From: Pseudomonas sp. P8_241
Lineage (GTDB): Bacteria > Pseudomonadota > Gammaproteobacteria > Pseudomonadales > Pseudomonadaceae
Reading direction: 5' to 3'
Assembly (NCBI RefSeq): GCF_034008315.1
Contig: NZ_CP125377.1
Coordinates: forward strand, 4,524,501 to 4,588,500
Length of the DNA: 64,000 nucleotides
The notes beneath the pieces were generated by a model. The model did no database searches. It had not been told where the DNA came from and saw only the letters and a list, made by a program, of their open reading frames with translations. Positions 17,573 through 26,993 of this stretch are shown here, piece after piece. How positions within the stretch are numbered: the stretch's first letter is position 1; every line of letters begins with the position of its first letter. The position numbers and the translations under genes are program-made.

Positions 17573-19638
17573 GTTGCGTCTTCCTGTGTCATGCAAATGC
17601 CTTCTCGGCAGGCTTCGCAGATGGGACAGAAGTCAGCTCCCATGACTTTGCTGGCTGACATGAGGGCGTCCTGGCCAGGCGAAATCATGGGAGGCAGTTG
17701 CGATGGCTCCGTCAAGGCGTCCTGGATTCCGGGTATCGCGAGCGAGGCCGCCGTGCCGGCCACCGGGGCGCCACCGACCTGGATTTCGCTGCTACTGAAA
17801 ATGCCCCCATGGCTGATCACAATGTGCTGTCCGCCCGCCTTGAGGCTGATGCTCGCTCCAGCGTCCAGGGTCAGGTGCGCACCGGCTTTGATGTGCAAAT
17901 GCTGACCGGACTCCACCACCAGTGTTTGATCGACGCGGGTGTGGCTGTTACTGGCGACATGCAGATAGTCGCTTGCCTTGAGCTGTACTTTGCGGTCAGC
18001 CGTGACGGTTCGGTGTTCTTCGGCTTCCAGTACGGTGATGCTGTCGCCCTTGATGGTTTCCCGGCGCTCGTTCCCGACCTCCAGGCGGCTGTCGTTTTCG
18101 ACCCTCTGCTCCATGTCGCGTTGGGCACGCAGGTAGATCAATTCCCGGCCGGCACGATCTTCCAGGTGCAATTCGTTGAACCCGCCGCTGTCCGGTGAAC
18201 TGCGGGAACGAAACACGCTTCGGGTTTTGTGGGCGGGCAATTCGTATGGCACCGGGGTGACACTGTTGGCAAGACACCCGCTGATCACCGGTTGATCAGG
18301 GTCACCCTCAAGAAAACTGACCAACACCTCCATGCCCACTCTCGGAATGGTGACGCTGCCATGGGCATTGCCCGCCCAATTGGAGGACACCCGCAACCAG
18401 CAACCGTTTTTACCGTCGTGGCGACCTTCGCGATCCCAGAAAAACTGAGCCTTGACCCGACCGTACTTGTCGCAGTGGATCTCCTCACCTTTGGGGCCGG
18501 TGACCACGGCGGTCTGACTGCCAAGCACTCGCGGCTTGTTGTAACGATGTGGCGCACGGTAGAAAACGTCCCAAGGTATGGCGACAAACGTGTTTCGATA
18601 GCCTTGGACCAGCTCATCCTCATGACTGGAGGCAACGCTGCTATGGTTTTCTTCAAGCACTTGCGGTTGCTTGCCTTCGTGACGCACCTCTGTCAGCAAC
18701 CAAAGGTCATTCCACTCTGCGCGTGGATGCCGGGACATTTGCAGAAAGCGACCGGCCGCCAACGCCTGTTGATCGCTTTTGCCTTCTGCTTGCAGGTAGT
18801 CGGCACGATGGCGCTCCAGCGCTCGTTTGCTTAACAATTGGCCACGCTCTCCCGAGGTAAAGCGTGCGGGGTAGTCGTAATCTTCCAGATCAGGCTGCGC
18901 CTGACGGATGTATGGCTGGTGAGCGGACTCCAGCAGAATGCGAGACTTTTCAAAATCGTAGTCACGGCGGGTGGTGCGGCTGGTACGCGCTTCTACGCGC
19001 AGACCAAACTGTTTGATCACCGCCTCTTCGGCAGCCATGCCACTGTCCTGTTGATAGGGCGTTGGCCGTTCAAGTCTGGGGAACACGGTCTGGTCATCAC
19101 CAAAGACCATCAGGTGTTTCTCTGGACTGTGCCGAAAGTGGTAATGAATACCTTCCTCCTGGCAAAGCCGTTGAATGAAATGCAAGTCTGACTCGTCGTA
19201 CTGCACGCAGTAGTCACGAGCTGGATAGGTTGAGCCCAGCTGAAACAGGTGAAAGTCACGATGAATGCCGTGCGCGTCCAGCACCTGCGTAATGATCTGC
19301 GGGACGCTCAGCTGTTGAAAAATGCGCTGATTGATGCTGTGGCCCAGATAAGCCACCCGAGGCACCAGTGTCACGTTGTAACGCGTCAGACGTTTACCGG
19401 CGTCGCCCAGGGCAACACGATGGATTTGCCCGTGGATACCGGCGTCGCCATAGGCCAGAAAGGCTTGTTTATGCAGCAGGCTTTCAAGATCGATATTCGG
19501 TCTCTCGCTGACCAGAACCACGTCAAAGGCATAGGGCGTGCTTATCGCTTCCTGCCCCGTGAACGCCAGGACTTGAAGGTCGTGATTGAGGCCCTGAATC
19601 GTCAAATTGAAGCGTGCGAGAGGGTTAGAGCTGAACAT
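17569..19638 (-). CDS. vgrG: VgrG spike protein (T6SS), module 1
   Basis: 689 residues, the usual VgrG length. The N-terminal gp27-like part (SVPQIITQVLDAHGI, DLHFIQRLCQEEGIHYHF) is followed by the gp5-like OB domain (TGPKGEEIHCDKYGRVKAQF, SVTIPRVGMEVLVSFLEGD) and a C-terminal beta-helix of short repeats (TVTADRKVQLKASDYLHVA). There is no enzymatic extension, only a Cys-rich tail CPICEACREGIC. The start at 19638 (AAGG upstream) was chosen over a frame reaching 19806. No T6SS structural genes are nearby, so this is an orphan vgrG island using a distant apparatus. Confidence 0.92.
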   Translation of the reverse strand: MFSSNPLARFNLTIQGLNHDLQVLAFTGQEAISTPYAFDVVLVSERPNIDLESLLHKQAFLAYGDAGIHGQIHRVALGDAGKRLTRYNVTLVPRVAYLGHSINQRIFQQLSVPQIITQVLDAHGIHRDFHLFQLGSTYPARDYCVQYDESDLHFIQRLCQEEGIHYHFRHSPEKHLMVFGDDQTVFPRLERPTPYQQDSGMAAEEAVIKQFGLRVEARTSRTTRRDYDFEKSRILLESAHQPYIRQAQPDLEDYDYPARFTSGERGQLLSKRALERHRADYLQAEGKSDQQALAAGRFLQMSRHPRAEWNDLWLLTEVRHEGKQPQVLEENHSSVASSHEDELVQGYRNTFVAIPWDVFYRAPHRYNKPRVLGSQTAVVTGPKGEEIHCDKYGRVKAQFFWDREGRHDGKNGCWLRVSSNWAGNAHGSVTIPRVGMEVLVSFLEGDPDQPVISGCLANSVTPVPYELPAHKTRSVFRSRSSPDSGGFNELHLEDRAGRELIYLRAQRDMEQRVENDSRLEVGNERRETIKGDSITVLEAEEHRTVTADRKVQLKASDYLHVASNSHTRVDQTLVVESGQHLHIKAGAHLTLDAGASISLKAGGQHIVISHGGIFSSSEIQVGGAPVAGTAASLAIPGIQDALTEPSQLPPMISPGQDALMSASKVMGADFCPICEACREGICMTQEDAT

Positions 19639-20078
19639 CCTTTGTTCCTTCGGCGGTCGCTGAGGCCGTTTGTATCTGAATTTGTGGGGGAGTGAGGCAA
19701 GGCGCCGAAAGGTAGCAAAGGCGAAGGAGGATAAATGTAGGACTGTTCTCTTATGGCTGAGGGAAAAGACTGCGATTGACGGGGCTGCCGGTGCCGGACG
19801 GCTCATCTACCACAGGTGGGGCTTTCGATTGCGACATGTCGCCGTGTACCTGGGCTGGAACAGGCGGTGGTGCAGGTGGGGGGACGGGTTGCTGGTGGAT
19901 GCCGCTCTGATCAACTGATTTCAGAGGCTGTGTTGATTGTGCAGGGACTCTTCGCCGAAGCGCCGCCCGGAGCGATCCTGCTCCCACAGGCACAGGGTGT
20001 TCAGGCTATTGATGCCTCACCGTGAAATCTGTGGGAGCAATGGCTTCAAGCCGCCATTCGATACCGTCGTTCAAAACT
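19639..20078. other. Gap upstream of vgrG module 1
   Basis: No convincing gene. A minus-strand frame at 19751-19993 has a proline-rich core (VPPPAPPPVPAQ) and could be a small secreted or lipoprotein remnant, but it lacks a clear Shine-Dalgarno. A degenerate REP (GGAGCGATCCTGCTCCCACA near 19970) and the island-flanking repeat GTGGGAGCAATGGCTTCAAG (20031) are present. Confidence 0.5.
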
Positions 20079-20912
20079 TCAACGCCAGTCGGCGACTATC
20101 CCGTGCTCCAGCGCAAACGGCTGGGCGGCGATGGTTCGGCGTTGAAATCCCGGCGCCTGTTCGGCCGTGGCCAGCCACAGCATCACCGCCGCCGGAACAT
20201 GCGGTGGAGCACTGCCGGCGCGCAGGGCGATCAGGCCTTTGTCGCCGATGGTGGCCTTAAGGGCTTCGGTGGTAACTACGCCCGGATTGAGGGTATAGGC
20301 GCGCACGCCGGCCTCGCCCAGCTCCGTGCTCAGCACTCCGGACAATCGCGACACCGCCGCCTTGCCCGCACCATAGGCATATCCCCAACCGCCCTTGCCC
20401 GCCGCCACCGGTGGGTCGCTTTCGCCAGCGCCGGAGGTGACGTTGATCACCACCCCGCCGCCGCGCGTCACCATGTGTTCGGCCACTGCACGGGTCAACA
20501 GGAAGGGGGTAAGGATGTAGCCCTGGAACATACGCTCCAGGGTCTGCGCCTGCAGGTCCATGAACCCGGCGTTGAGATCACTGCCCTGGTAGATCGCGTT
20601 GTTGATCAGCACGTCGATGCGCCCGTACTCGGCCAGCACCGCCTCGCAAGCGTGCAGGGCCGAGGCGCTGTCGAGCAGGTCCATCGGCACCACGAGTACC
20701 CGACAACCCAGTTCGCGCAACGCCTGCGCAGTGCCGTTGAGGCTGCCGGCCAGCGGCGCTCCGGTGGCATCGCGCAAGGCATGCTCATGTTGCTCACCCT
20801 CGTTGAGGGTTCGGGCGCTGATCGCCAGGTCGAAACCGGCGCGGGCGAATGCCAGCGCCGCCTCGCGGCCAATACCACGGCTGGCGCCGGTGATGAATGC
20901 CACCTTGTTCAT
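20079..20912 (-). CDS. Short-chain dehydrogenase/reductase
   Basis: 277 residues. The dinucleotide motif TGASRGIG is at 8-15, NNA at 104-106, and the triad is Ser160, Tyr180 and Lys184. Compared with minimal SDRs there is an insertion around 37-66 (TLNEGEQHEH ... GSLNG) and an extended loop before the catalytic tyrosine (GESDPPVAAGKGGWG), which may shape a bulky substrate pocket. The gene starts 11 nt after the 3alpha-HSD-like gene and should share its operator at 21745. A hydroxysteroid dehydrogenase role is inferred from the neighbours; the substrate is unknown. Confidence 0.82.
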   Translation of the reverse strand: MNKVAFITGASRGIGREAALAFARAGFDLAISARTLNEGEQHEHALRDATGAPLAGSLNGTAQALRELGCRVLVVPMDLLDSASALHACEAVLAEYGRIDVLINNAIYQGSDLNAGFMDLQAQTLERMFQGYILTPFLLTRAVAEHMVTRGGGVVINVTSGAGESDPPVAAGKGGWGYAYGAGKAAVSRLSGVLSTELGEAGVRAYTLNPGVVTTEALKATIGDKGLIALRAGSAPPHVPAAVMLWLATAEQAPGFQRRTIAAQPFALEHGIVADWR

Positions 20913-20923
20913 ACAGATTCCTT

Positions 20924-21691
20924 TTAGAAACGCGAGGCGCGGACCATGGCGTCCATACCGCCATCAACGAACACCACGGTGCCATGGACAAATGACGCTT
21001 GTGGCGATTGCAAGAAAGCTACCATTGCGGCGATCTCATCAGGGCGCCCGGAGCGGCCCAAGGGCGCGACGAAATCACGGGTTGCCTGGCCAAAACGCGC
21101 ATCGTCCAGCGAAGCCTGGTGCAGCGGGGTTTCTACTGCACCCGGCGCCACCACGTTCACCCGCATACCCTGCTTGCCCCAACTCACAGCCAGGCTGCGG
21201 ACATGCTGGCTGATGGCAAATTTGGAGGCGGCATAGGCGACGTGCGGCTGGCCGAGGCTGTTGGCCAGTTGCAAGGCCTGGGCTTCATCGCCGGCGATCA
21301 TCGCTTCGATCTGCGGCTGGCCCTCGGGCCCCGAATGTGTCGCCGCCACCGAGCCGATCACCAGCGCCGCCGGTTGTTGGCCCTTGGCCAATGCCCCCTG
21401 CAGGCCGTCAAGCAATTGACTGACGCCGAAGTAATTGACCGCGAGGATCAGCCCGCAGTTTGGCGCGGTGACACCGACCCCGGCGCAGCAGATCAGTCCG
21501 TCGAGGACCCCGCCGCTGAGTTCAAGCACTTGCGTGATGGCCGCGTCGCGCCCTTGAGGGGTGGACAGGTCGGCGAGCACTTCGGCGTTGTTGCGATCAA
21601 TACCGATGACCTGATGTCCGGCAGCGCGCATGGCGGCGGATACGGCGGCCCCGATTCCCGAGGCACTGCCGGTAATGGCTGTAATAGGCAT
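20924..21691 (-). CDS. hsdA: 3alpha-hydroxysteroid dehydrogenase/carbonyl reductase homologue
   Basis: A 255-residue SDR. Glycine motif GSASGIGAA at 8-16, catalytic Ser114, Tyr153 and Lys157. Stretches such as AAGHQVIGIDRNNAEVLADL (23-42), VNYFGVSQLLDGL and KGQQPAALVIGSVA closely follow C. testosteroni 3alpha-HSD/CR, which interconverts the 3alpha-hydroxyl and 3-ketone of steroids with NAD. This is one of the strongest steroid markers in the window, since oxidation of the C3 hydroxyl is an early step of bile-acid catabolism. A consensus operator lies 54 nt upstream. It is first in a two-gene unit with another SDR. Confidence 0.85.
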   Translation of the reverse strand: MPITAITGSASGIGAAVSAAMRAAGHQVIGIDRNNAEVLADLSTPQGRDAAITQVLELSGGVLDGLICCAGVGVTAPNCGLILAVNYFGVSQLLDGLQGALAKGQQPAALVIGSVAATHSGPEGQPQIEAMIAGDEAQALQLANSLGQPHVAYAASKFAISQHVRSLAVSWGKQGMRVNVVAPGAVETPLHQASLDDARFGQATRDFVAPLGRSGRPDEIAAMVAFLQSPQASFVHGTVVFVDGGMDAMVRASRF

Positions 21692-21744
21692 TGTGGTTCT
21701 CCGTGATAGGTCCGCCCAGTATCGACAGGGCGATCACGGGGCGG

Positions 21745-21762
21745 CATCGTCCGTGCGGACTA
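21745..21762 (-). promoter_or_regulatory. Regulon motif copy 6, CATCGTCCGTGCGGACTA
   Basis: Perfect consensus, and the most symmetric copy (GTCCG-TG-CGGAC). It points to the 3alpha-HSD-like gene, with GATACT (4 of 6) starting 22 nt downstream. It lies between hsdA and the stop of the LuxR-type regulator. Confidence 0.78.
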
Positions 21763-21826
21763 AAAAATGCGCGGGATCAATGACTGCGACGCCGGGCACG
21801 AATGGCCCGGCGGTGGGTCTGCAGAA

Positions 21827-23062
21827 TCAGGCCTGACGGTAGATCGGCACGGCCAATTGCAGCGGCGGCACCTTGATTTTCTCGGCCAGTTTCAGCGCCA
21901 GTTGCGGCTTGCCCAAGGCCACCACGCTGTTGAGCATGATGCGCACCAGTTCGGTCTGGCGCCGCACACCGGTCTTGGAGAAGATCGAACGCAAGTGCGC
22001 CCGCGCCGTGTTACGGCGGATATTGAGGACCTCGGCAGCTTCCTCCAGGGACAAGCCGTTGGCCAGTTCCATGGCCAGGGCCGTTTCGGCCTTGGTCAGG
22101 TTGAACAGCTGCTTGGTCACCACTTCGCTGGCCAGGGATTTGCTAGACGCATCGCGGATGTACACCAGCGCCGCCGGCTGGCCCTTTTCTTCGGCCCAGT
22201 CCAGGGACGGAATCGATTCGACCACCACCCCCAGGTTGACCAGCCCCGAAGGACGCGTCACCGACATGGCCTCGGCACTTTTCGGCGCATCCGGGCAGAA
22301 CGCGCCGCGAATCAGGCGTTGCAGCTCGCGGTTGTCGCTGGGGTACGTCGCCTCCAGGCGCCCTCCCACCAGTTTCAGGCCATCGGAACGGGCGAGAATT
22401 TCCTGCGCCACCGGATTGATCTGCAGCACGCTGCCGCTCTCGTCGAGCACCAGGGTCGCCACCGACAACCGGCTGATGGCCTGGGAATACAACTCGCTCA
22501 GCGATTCGCTGCGGTCCAGCAGGTTATGCAGTTGCGAGGCCCGTCGCAGGTGAGGCAGGAAACTGGCGCACACCGCCCGGTCGTTGGCAGAGAAGTTGGG
22601 AGCCCGTTTGGGGCGGGTCATGCGAAAGCGCAGCTTGCCGCCGTCGGGGGTGGAAATGTCCGCGCACATCACGTGGTACACGTCATTGGGAGCGCAGAAC
22701 GCCTTGAAGTAGGCGCAGTGTTCCCACTCAGTGGCGCTCATGATGTCATCGACGGTGAACACACTGTCGATCGGCTGGTTGGCGAAAGGCGAATTGGTTT
22801 GCGGGTAGGTCATGTAGCAGACATCACCGGCACCTTCGATGTCGCCGACGATAATCATCACGCCCGTGTCGGGTTGATCCGGCACCCGCAGGATCAGGGT
22901 GACGAAATTGGCATTGAAGAGTTTGAGAAAACTTCTGAGGGCGTGGGCCATCATTTTCGGATCGAGGGCGCCTTCATAGATTTCGCCCACCAGCTGGTTG
23001 TAGCGCGTGAGGTCGAGGCCAAGGCTGGCCAGGGCTTCATGGGTCAAGACAGCATTTTGCAT
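21827..23062 (-). CDS. LuxR-family transcriptional regulator with PAS-like sensor region
   Basis: 411 residues. The C-terminal LuxR/GerE helix-turn-helix is at about 322-378 (LTKAETALAMELANGLSLEE, NTARAHLRSIFSKTGVRRQ). A PAS-like segment is at about 190-250 (ATLVLDESGSVLQINPVAQE). The N-terminal 180 residues are of no family I recognise and may bind ligand. Length and layout resemble TeiR/TesR, the LuxR-type activator of steroid genes in Comamonas testosteroni. It is the only regulator in the window and the natural candidate to bind the 12 operators. Its own promoter region (23063-23120) carries no copy of the motif, so it is probably not autoregulated through it. Confidence 0.85.
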   Translation of the reverse strand: MQNAVLTHEALASLGLDLTRYNQLVGEIYEGALDPKMMAHALRSFLKLFNANFVTLILRVPDQPDTGVMIIVGDIEGAGDVCYMTYPQTNSPFANQPIDSVFTVDDIMSATEWEHCAYFKAFCAPNDVYHVMCADISTPDGGKLRFRMTRPKRAPNFSANDRAVCASFLPHLRRASQLHNLLDRSESLSELYSQAISRLSVATLVLDESGSVLQINPVAQEILARSDGLKLVGGRLEATYPSDNRELQRLIRGAFCPDAPKSAEAMSVTRPSGLVNLGVVVESIPSLDWAEEKGQPAALVYIRDASSKSLASEVVTKQLFNLTKAETALAMELANGLSLEEAAEVLNIRRNTARAHLRSIFSKTGVRRQTELVRIMLNSVVALGKPQLALKLAEKIKVPPLQLAVPIYRQA

Positions 23063-23123
23063 AGTCTTCTCTCGCTCGGGTAAGAGCCAGGCTCTTCCCT
23101 TGTTATTTTTATAATTTCGGCCG

Positions 23124-23150
23124 GGGGAACCCAGAGTTCCCCCCTCTTTT
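23124..23150. terminator. Stem-loop between the RND transporter and the regulator
   Basis: GGGGGAAC, loop CCAGA, then GTTCCCCC forms an 8-bp stem. A short T-rich tract follows on the plus strand only, so its use as a terminator for the leftward RND gene is uncertain. Confidence 0.45.
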
Positions 23151-23211
23151 CGACTCTACTTGCCTGCCAGTTTCCTTAGCCCCTGTGGACTCCACAAGAG
23201 GCCCGGCAGGT

Positions 23212-25644
23212 TTATTTTTCGCTTGCGGTATCACGCGCCGCCGGGCTGCTTTTCAAGCGGAATTGCCCTTGTGCCGGTGCAGGCGTACGAGCCCGATATT
23301 CAACCAAGGGGCGACCGCGATTGAACCAGGCCGCCAGCGCCGGCAGGAGGAAAATCGCCCCCAGCACATTGACCAGGAACATGAACGACAGCAGCACCCC
23401 CATGTCAGCCTGGAACTTCAGCGGTGCGAACGCCCAGGTGCACACGCCAATCGCCATGGTCACGGCCGTGAACACCGCAGCGGTGCCGCGTTGGCACATG
23501 GCCTCGTAGAAGGCTTCGCGCAGGCTGGCTCCGCGCAGCATTTCGTGCTGGATACGTTCGTACAGATAAATGCCGTAGTCGACGCCCACACCCACCCCCA
23601 GCGCCATCACCGGCAGCGTCGCGACCTTCAGGCCGATCCCGAGCAGGGTCATCAGTGCGTTGCACAGGATCGCAACAATCGCCAGCGGCACCAGAATGCA
23701 CAGCACCGCCCGGATCGACAAGAAGGTCAGCCAGCAAAACAGTGCCACCGATCCGAATAGTGCCCCGAGCATGATCACTTCGGCGCGCTTGACCGCCTCG
23801 TTGGAGGCCGCCATCACCCCGACGTTGCCGCCGGCCAGGAGAAATTCGACTTGCGGCGTACTGACTTCGGCAATGATCCGCTTGGCTTCGGCGATCGCAT
23901 GGCTGACCGTGCTGCCCTCGTGATTGGCGAGAAACACCAGGATCTGCATCTGCTGGCAACCGTCGGTGACCATTCCGTCATCCGGCATATAGGCCCGCGC
24001 GCCCTGGCTCAGGCCACGGGGTGATCCTGGAATCGCCGCCCAGCGCGGATTACCTTCGTTGTTGCCGGCGATCACCCGCTTGCCCATGTCCGCCACGCTC
24101 TGGATCGACTGCACGCTCGAGACCGTGCGCATGCGGAAATCGAAGGCTTCCACCGCACGCATCACCGCAGGCGACAGGCAACCTTCCTCAACGCCCTTGA
24201 CCTGGACGAACACCGACATCACATCAAGACCGATGGAGTAGCTGTTGATGATCTTTTCGTTGTCCTGGTTGTAGCGCGAATCGGCCCGCAGCTCCGGCGC
24301 GCCCGCGCCGATATCGCCCACCGCCAGGTCGCGAGCCTTGTAGGCCCCGGCCGCCAGCAGCAACAGACTGACAACGAACACGCCCACGGCAGGCCCGGGT
24401 TCGGCCAGCGCCGACAGACGCCACCACAGGCGGTGCTTGCCCGTCGGTCGCGATTGCGCACGACGCAATAGCGCAGGCTCCAGGCGCAGGTAGGAAATGA
24501 TGATCGGCAGCATCAGTTTGTTGGTGATGATCATCAGCATGACGCCGATGCAGGCCGTCACCCCCAGTTCGTGAACGATCGGAATGTCGATCATCATGAT
24601 CACCGCGAAGCCCAGGGCATTCATCAGCAAGGCCAGGGAACCGGGGATGAAAATCTTGCAGAACGCCGAACGCGCCGCTTCCTTCGAACTGCTGCCGGCC
24701 AACACGTCCTGCTTCCAGGCGTTGGTCATCTGCACCGCATGGGACACGCCGATGGAAAAAATCAGAAACGGCACCAGGATCGACATCGGATCGATGCCCA
24801 GGCCCAGCAGCGGCAACAGGCCCAGCAACCAGACCACCGGCAGCAACGCGACCACCAGCGCCACCACCGTGAGGCGCAGGGAGCGTGAATACAGCCACAG
24901 CAGCAAACCGGTGATGACGAAGGCCACGACAAAGAAGCCGATCACCGTGTTCAACCCTTCAACCACATCCCCCACCAGCTTGGCGAAGCCGACGATGTTG
25001 ATTTCGATATTGGGGCTGTTGTACTTGCCACGAATCTCTTCCAGACGCTTGGCGATTTCGACGTAGGACACCGGTTGGCCGGTCTTGGGGTCGGTGTCCT
25101 GCAGGTCGGCGCGGACCATGGCCGACTTCAGGTCATTGGCCACCAGGCGACCGACCTGCCCGGAGGCCGCCGTGTTGCTGCGAACCTGCGCCAGGTCCTC
25201 GAGAGTGCCGCTGAAACGCGGTGGCACTACTACGTCGCCAAAGAAACCTTCCTCGGTGATTTCGATGTAGCGCACGTTGGCGGTAAACAGCGACGTCACG
25301 CTGGGCCGGCTGACACCGGAGATGAAGAACACGTCGTCGGTGACTTTGCGCAGGGTCTCGAGGTACTCGGCGTTATAGATGTCACCCTCGCCTTTCCAGC
25401 GCACGCTGACCAGGAACCGGTTGGCGCCGGTAAAGTAGCGGCTGAACTTGAGAAAATTGATCATGTATTCATGGCGCACCGGGATCTGTTTGTTGAAGCC
25501 CGGATCCAGTTGCGTGTGGGTGGCGCTGTAGCCCAGGCCCAGCGTCACCAGGACGAACAGCGCCAGCAGGCCCTTGCGCCGGGCCATCAGATGGTCCGCG
25601 CAGGTTTCGACGCAACGCGTCACCCAGTGTTTACCTTGATTCAT
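23212..25644 (-). CDS. RND/MMPL superfamily transporter
   Basis: About 810 residues with the MMPL/sterol-sensing layout: one N-terminal membrane helix (LLALFVLVTLGLGY), a large periplasmic domain, a block of helices, a second periplasmic domain and a final helix block (VALFCWLTFLSIRAVL, VMALGVGVGVDYGIYLYERI). ATG 25644 follows the preceding stop by 14 nt with AGGCAGGT upstream; the GTG at 25662 is the alternative. MMPL transporters paired with a YCF48-like protein, DUF1302 and DUF1329 recur in steroid and other hydrophobic-substrate clusters of proteobacteria. Transport of the steroid or of an intermediate is inferred; the direction is unknown. Confidence 0.85.
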   Translation of the reverse strand: MNQGKHWVTRCVETCADHLMARRKGLLALFVLVTLGLGYSATHTQLDPGFNKQIPVRHEYMINFLKFSRYFTGANRFLVSVRWKGEGDIYNAEYLETLRKVTDDVFFISGVSRPSVTSLFTANVRYIEITEEGFFGDVVVPPRFSGTLEDLAQVRSNTAASGQVGRLVANDLKSAMVRADLQDTDPKTGQPVSYVEIAKRLEEIRGKYNSPNIEINIVGFAKLVGDVVEGLNTVIGFFVVAFVITGLLLWLYSRSLRLTVVALVVALLPVVWLLGLLPLLGLGIDPMSILVPFLIFSIGVSHAVQMTNAWKQDVLAGSSSKEAARSAFCKIFIPGSLALLMNALGFAVIMMIDIPIVHELGVTACIGVMLMIITNKLMLPIIISYLRLEPALLRRAQSRPTGKHRLWWRLSALAEPGPAVGVFVVSLLLLAAGAYKARDLAVGDIGAGAPELRADSRYNQDNEKIINSYSIGLDVMSVFVQVKGVEEGCLSPAVMRAVEAFDFRMRTVSSVQSIQSVADMGKRVIAGNNEGNPRWAAIPGSPRGLSQGARAYMPDDGMVTDGCQQMQILVFLANHEGSTVSHAIAEAKRIIAEVSTPQVEFLLAGGNVGVMAASNEAVKRAEVIMLGALFGSVALFCWLTFLSIRAVLCILVPLAIVAILCNALMTLLGIGLKVATLPVMALGVGVGVDYGIYLYERIQHEMLRGASLREAFYEAMCQRGTAAVFTAVTMAIGVCTWAFAPLKFQADMGVLLSFMFLVNVLGAIFLLPALAAWFNRGRPLVEYRARTPAPAQGQFRLKSSPAARDTASEK

Positions 25645-25658
25645 TACCTGCCTCTCAT

Positions 25659-26645
25659 TCACTGGGTGGCCTGCGTGGCCATTAAGGCAGCGACGCTGCC
25701 ACCTGATCCCTGTAATACCCCGCGTTCGCCGCCCACCAATAGACGCGAGCCAACGACAGTCGCCGAGGTCAATGTGCCAAGGCCGGCCAGACGTCCGACA
25801 CCGACCAGCTCACCTTTCACATCCAGGCGCACCACCGAACTGCCCGCACCGACGATCACCAGACCCGAGTGATCGGGCAGCAGCACATGGCCGTACAGCG
25901 GCAGTTGGTTGCCGACTTTGATCTGGGTCCAGCTGTCGCCGAAGTCGTGGCTGACGAAAACGTTCCCGCGCATACCGTAGGTCACCCAGTTGTCTGCGCT
26001 CAGGCGCACGATGCCGAACAGCGAACCGCTGTAGAACGCCGGCAAGGTTTGCCAGTGCTGGCCGCTGTCGCTGGTACGCAACACCAGACCCTGTTCGCCC
26101 ACCAGCATGCGTCGGCCATCGTTGCCGCCGGCCATGCTGTTCAGGTGTGCGTTGTCGATCTCCAGTGGCTGCGGTACCCAGGTCTTTCCGCCATCAGTCG
26201 ATTGATAGAACTTGCCGAAGCTGCCGAACGCCAGGACGCTGTCGCCACCGCCGGTCCAGATGCCCAGCAGCGGTTCGCCCAGATCGCTGTCGTAGCGTAT
26301 TTCCTGCCAGCTGCTGCCAGCGTCCTCGGAACGCAGGATCCAGCCGTCATGCCCGACGGCCAGCAAACGTTTGTCGTCCAGCGCGACCACGGCGGTCAGG
26401 GTGGCGTTGCGTTGCGTGGCGACGTTGGCGGGCTGCCAGCTGACGCCCTGGTCATCACTGAGCAGGATGCTGCCGCGCTCGCCAACGGCGACCACGCGTG
26501 CGCCAAAATTGAGCAGGCCGTTGATCTGCACCCGGTCCGGGCGCGTGGCCAACAGCTCTGCCTGCGCAGGGGCTTTGGGGGAAAAGGTGTAGCCGATGGT
26601 CAAGGCAACCACCAGGCAAACCGCGTAGCCGATCAACGAGCGCAT
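25659..26645 (-). CDS. YCF48-like beta-propeller protein with N-terminal anchor
   Basis: 328 residues. One N-terminal hydrophobic segment (LIGYAVCLVVALTIGY) makes it exported or membrane-anchored. It is followed by repeated BNR/YCF48-type motifs such as GSILLSDDQGVSW, GWILRSEDAGSSW, FYQSTDGGKTW, GLVLRTSDSGQHW and VFVSHDFGDSW, about one every 40-45 residues, giving a propeller. The start at 26645 has GGAG 9 nt upstream. It sits directly before the RND gene, and the two probably form an operon driven from the operator at 26788. The role is most likely as an accessory factor for the transporter, inferred from the recurring pairing. Confidence 0.82.
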   Translation of the reverse strand: MRSLIGYAVCLVVALTIGYTFSPKAPAQAELLATRPDRVQINGLLNFGARVVAVGERGSILLSDDQGVSWQPANVATQRNATLTAVVALDDKRLLAVGHDGWILRSEDAGSSWQEIRYDSDLGEPLLGIWTGGGDSVLAFGSFGKFYQSTDGGKTWVPQPLEIDNAHLNSMAGGNDGRRMLVGEQGLVLRTSDSGQHWQTLPAFYSGSLFGIVRLSADNWVTYGMRGNVFVSHDFGDSWTQIKVGNQLPLYGHVLLPDHSGLVIVGAGSSVVRLDVKGELVGVGRLAGLGTLTSATVVGSRLLVGGERGVLQGSGGSVAALMATQATQ

Positions 26646-26787
26646 GAGCAACGCTCCAGTTCGGGGAAGGCTTGGATAGGGCAATTCATAGGGCCGATCC
26701 TCTTGTTTTTGTCACGCACCAGGCATGCGAGGCAATCGAGATGGGCGTTGCCTCTGGGGCAATAGTCGGCGCAAGGGAGAGGTGAAA

Positions 26788-26805
26788 CATCGTCCAAATG
26801 GCTTA
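26788..26805 (-). promoter_or_regulatory. Regulon motif copy 7 (degenerate), CATCGTCCAAATGGCTTA
   Basis: The left half CATCGTCC is exact and the right half is degenerate (GCTTA for GACTA). It points to the YCF48-RND pair, with GACTAT starting 21 nt downstream. Confidence 0.58.
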
Positions 26806-26881
26806 TGCAATGGCGCAAATGGCGTGGGGCGGGAATGGCGGGTATTTATGTGCAAGCCGAACTGATTGACATCGCCCCCCC

Positions 26882-26979
26882 CCCCTGTAGGAGCCGGCTT
26901 GCCGGCGATGGCCTCAGTTCAGACAACCCATTCGTCGGCCTGACGGACGCTATCGCCGGCAAGCCGGCGCCTACAGGGG
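26882..26979. repeat. REP doublet
   Basis: Inverted arms CCCCTGTAGGAGCCGGCTTG and CAAGCCGGCGCCTACAGGGG, with inner GCCGGCGAT/ATCGCCGGC, are separated by about 40 nt. It lies just after the DUF35-MaoC gene and before the YCF48 operator. Confidence 0.88.
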
Positions 26980-26993
26980 ATCTTCGGCGGGGA

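Noticed and set aside
12944..19638. Prophage tail region
   Set aside because: VgrG, DUF4123, lipase and lipoprotein form a T6SS effector module; no integrase, capsid, lysis or other tail genes are present.
19751..19993. Proline-rich minus-strand frame as a real gene
   Set aside because: No clear Shine-Dalgarno and it overlaps a degenerate REP; kept only as a note on the gap.
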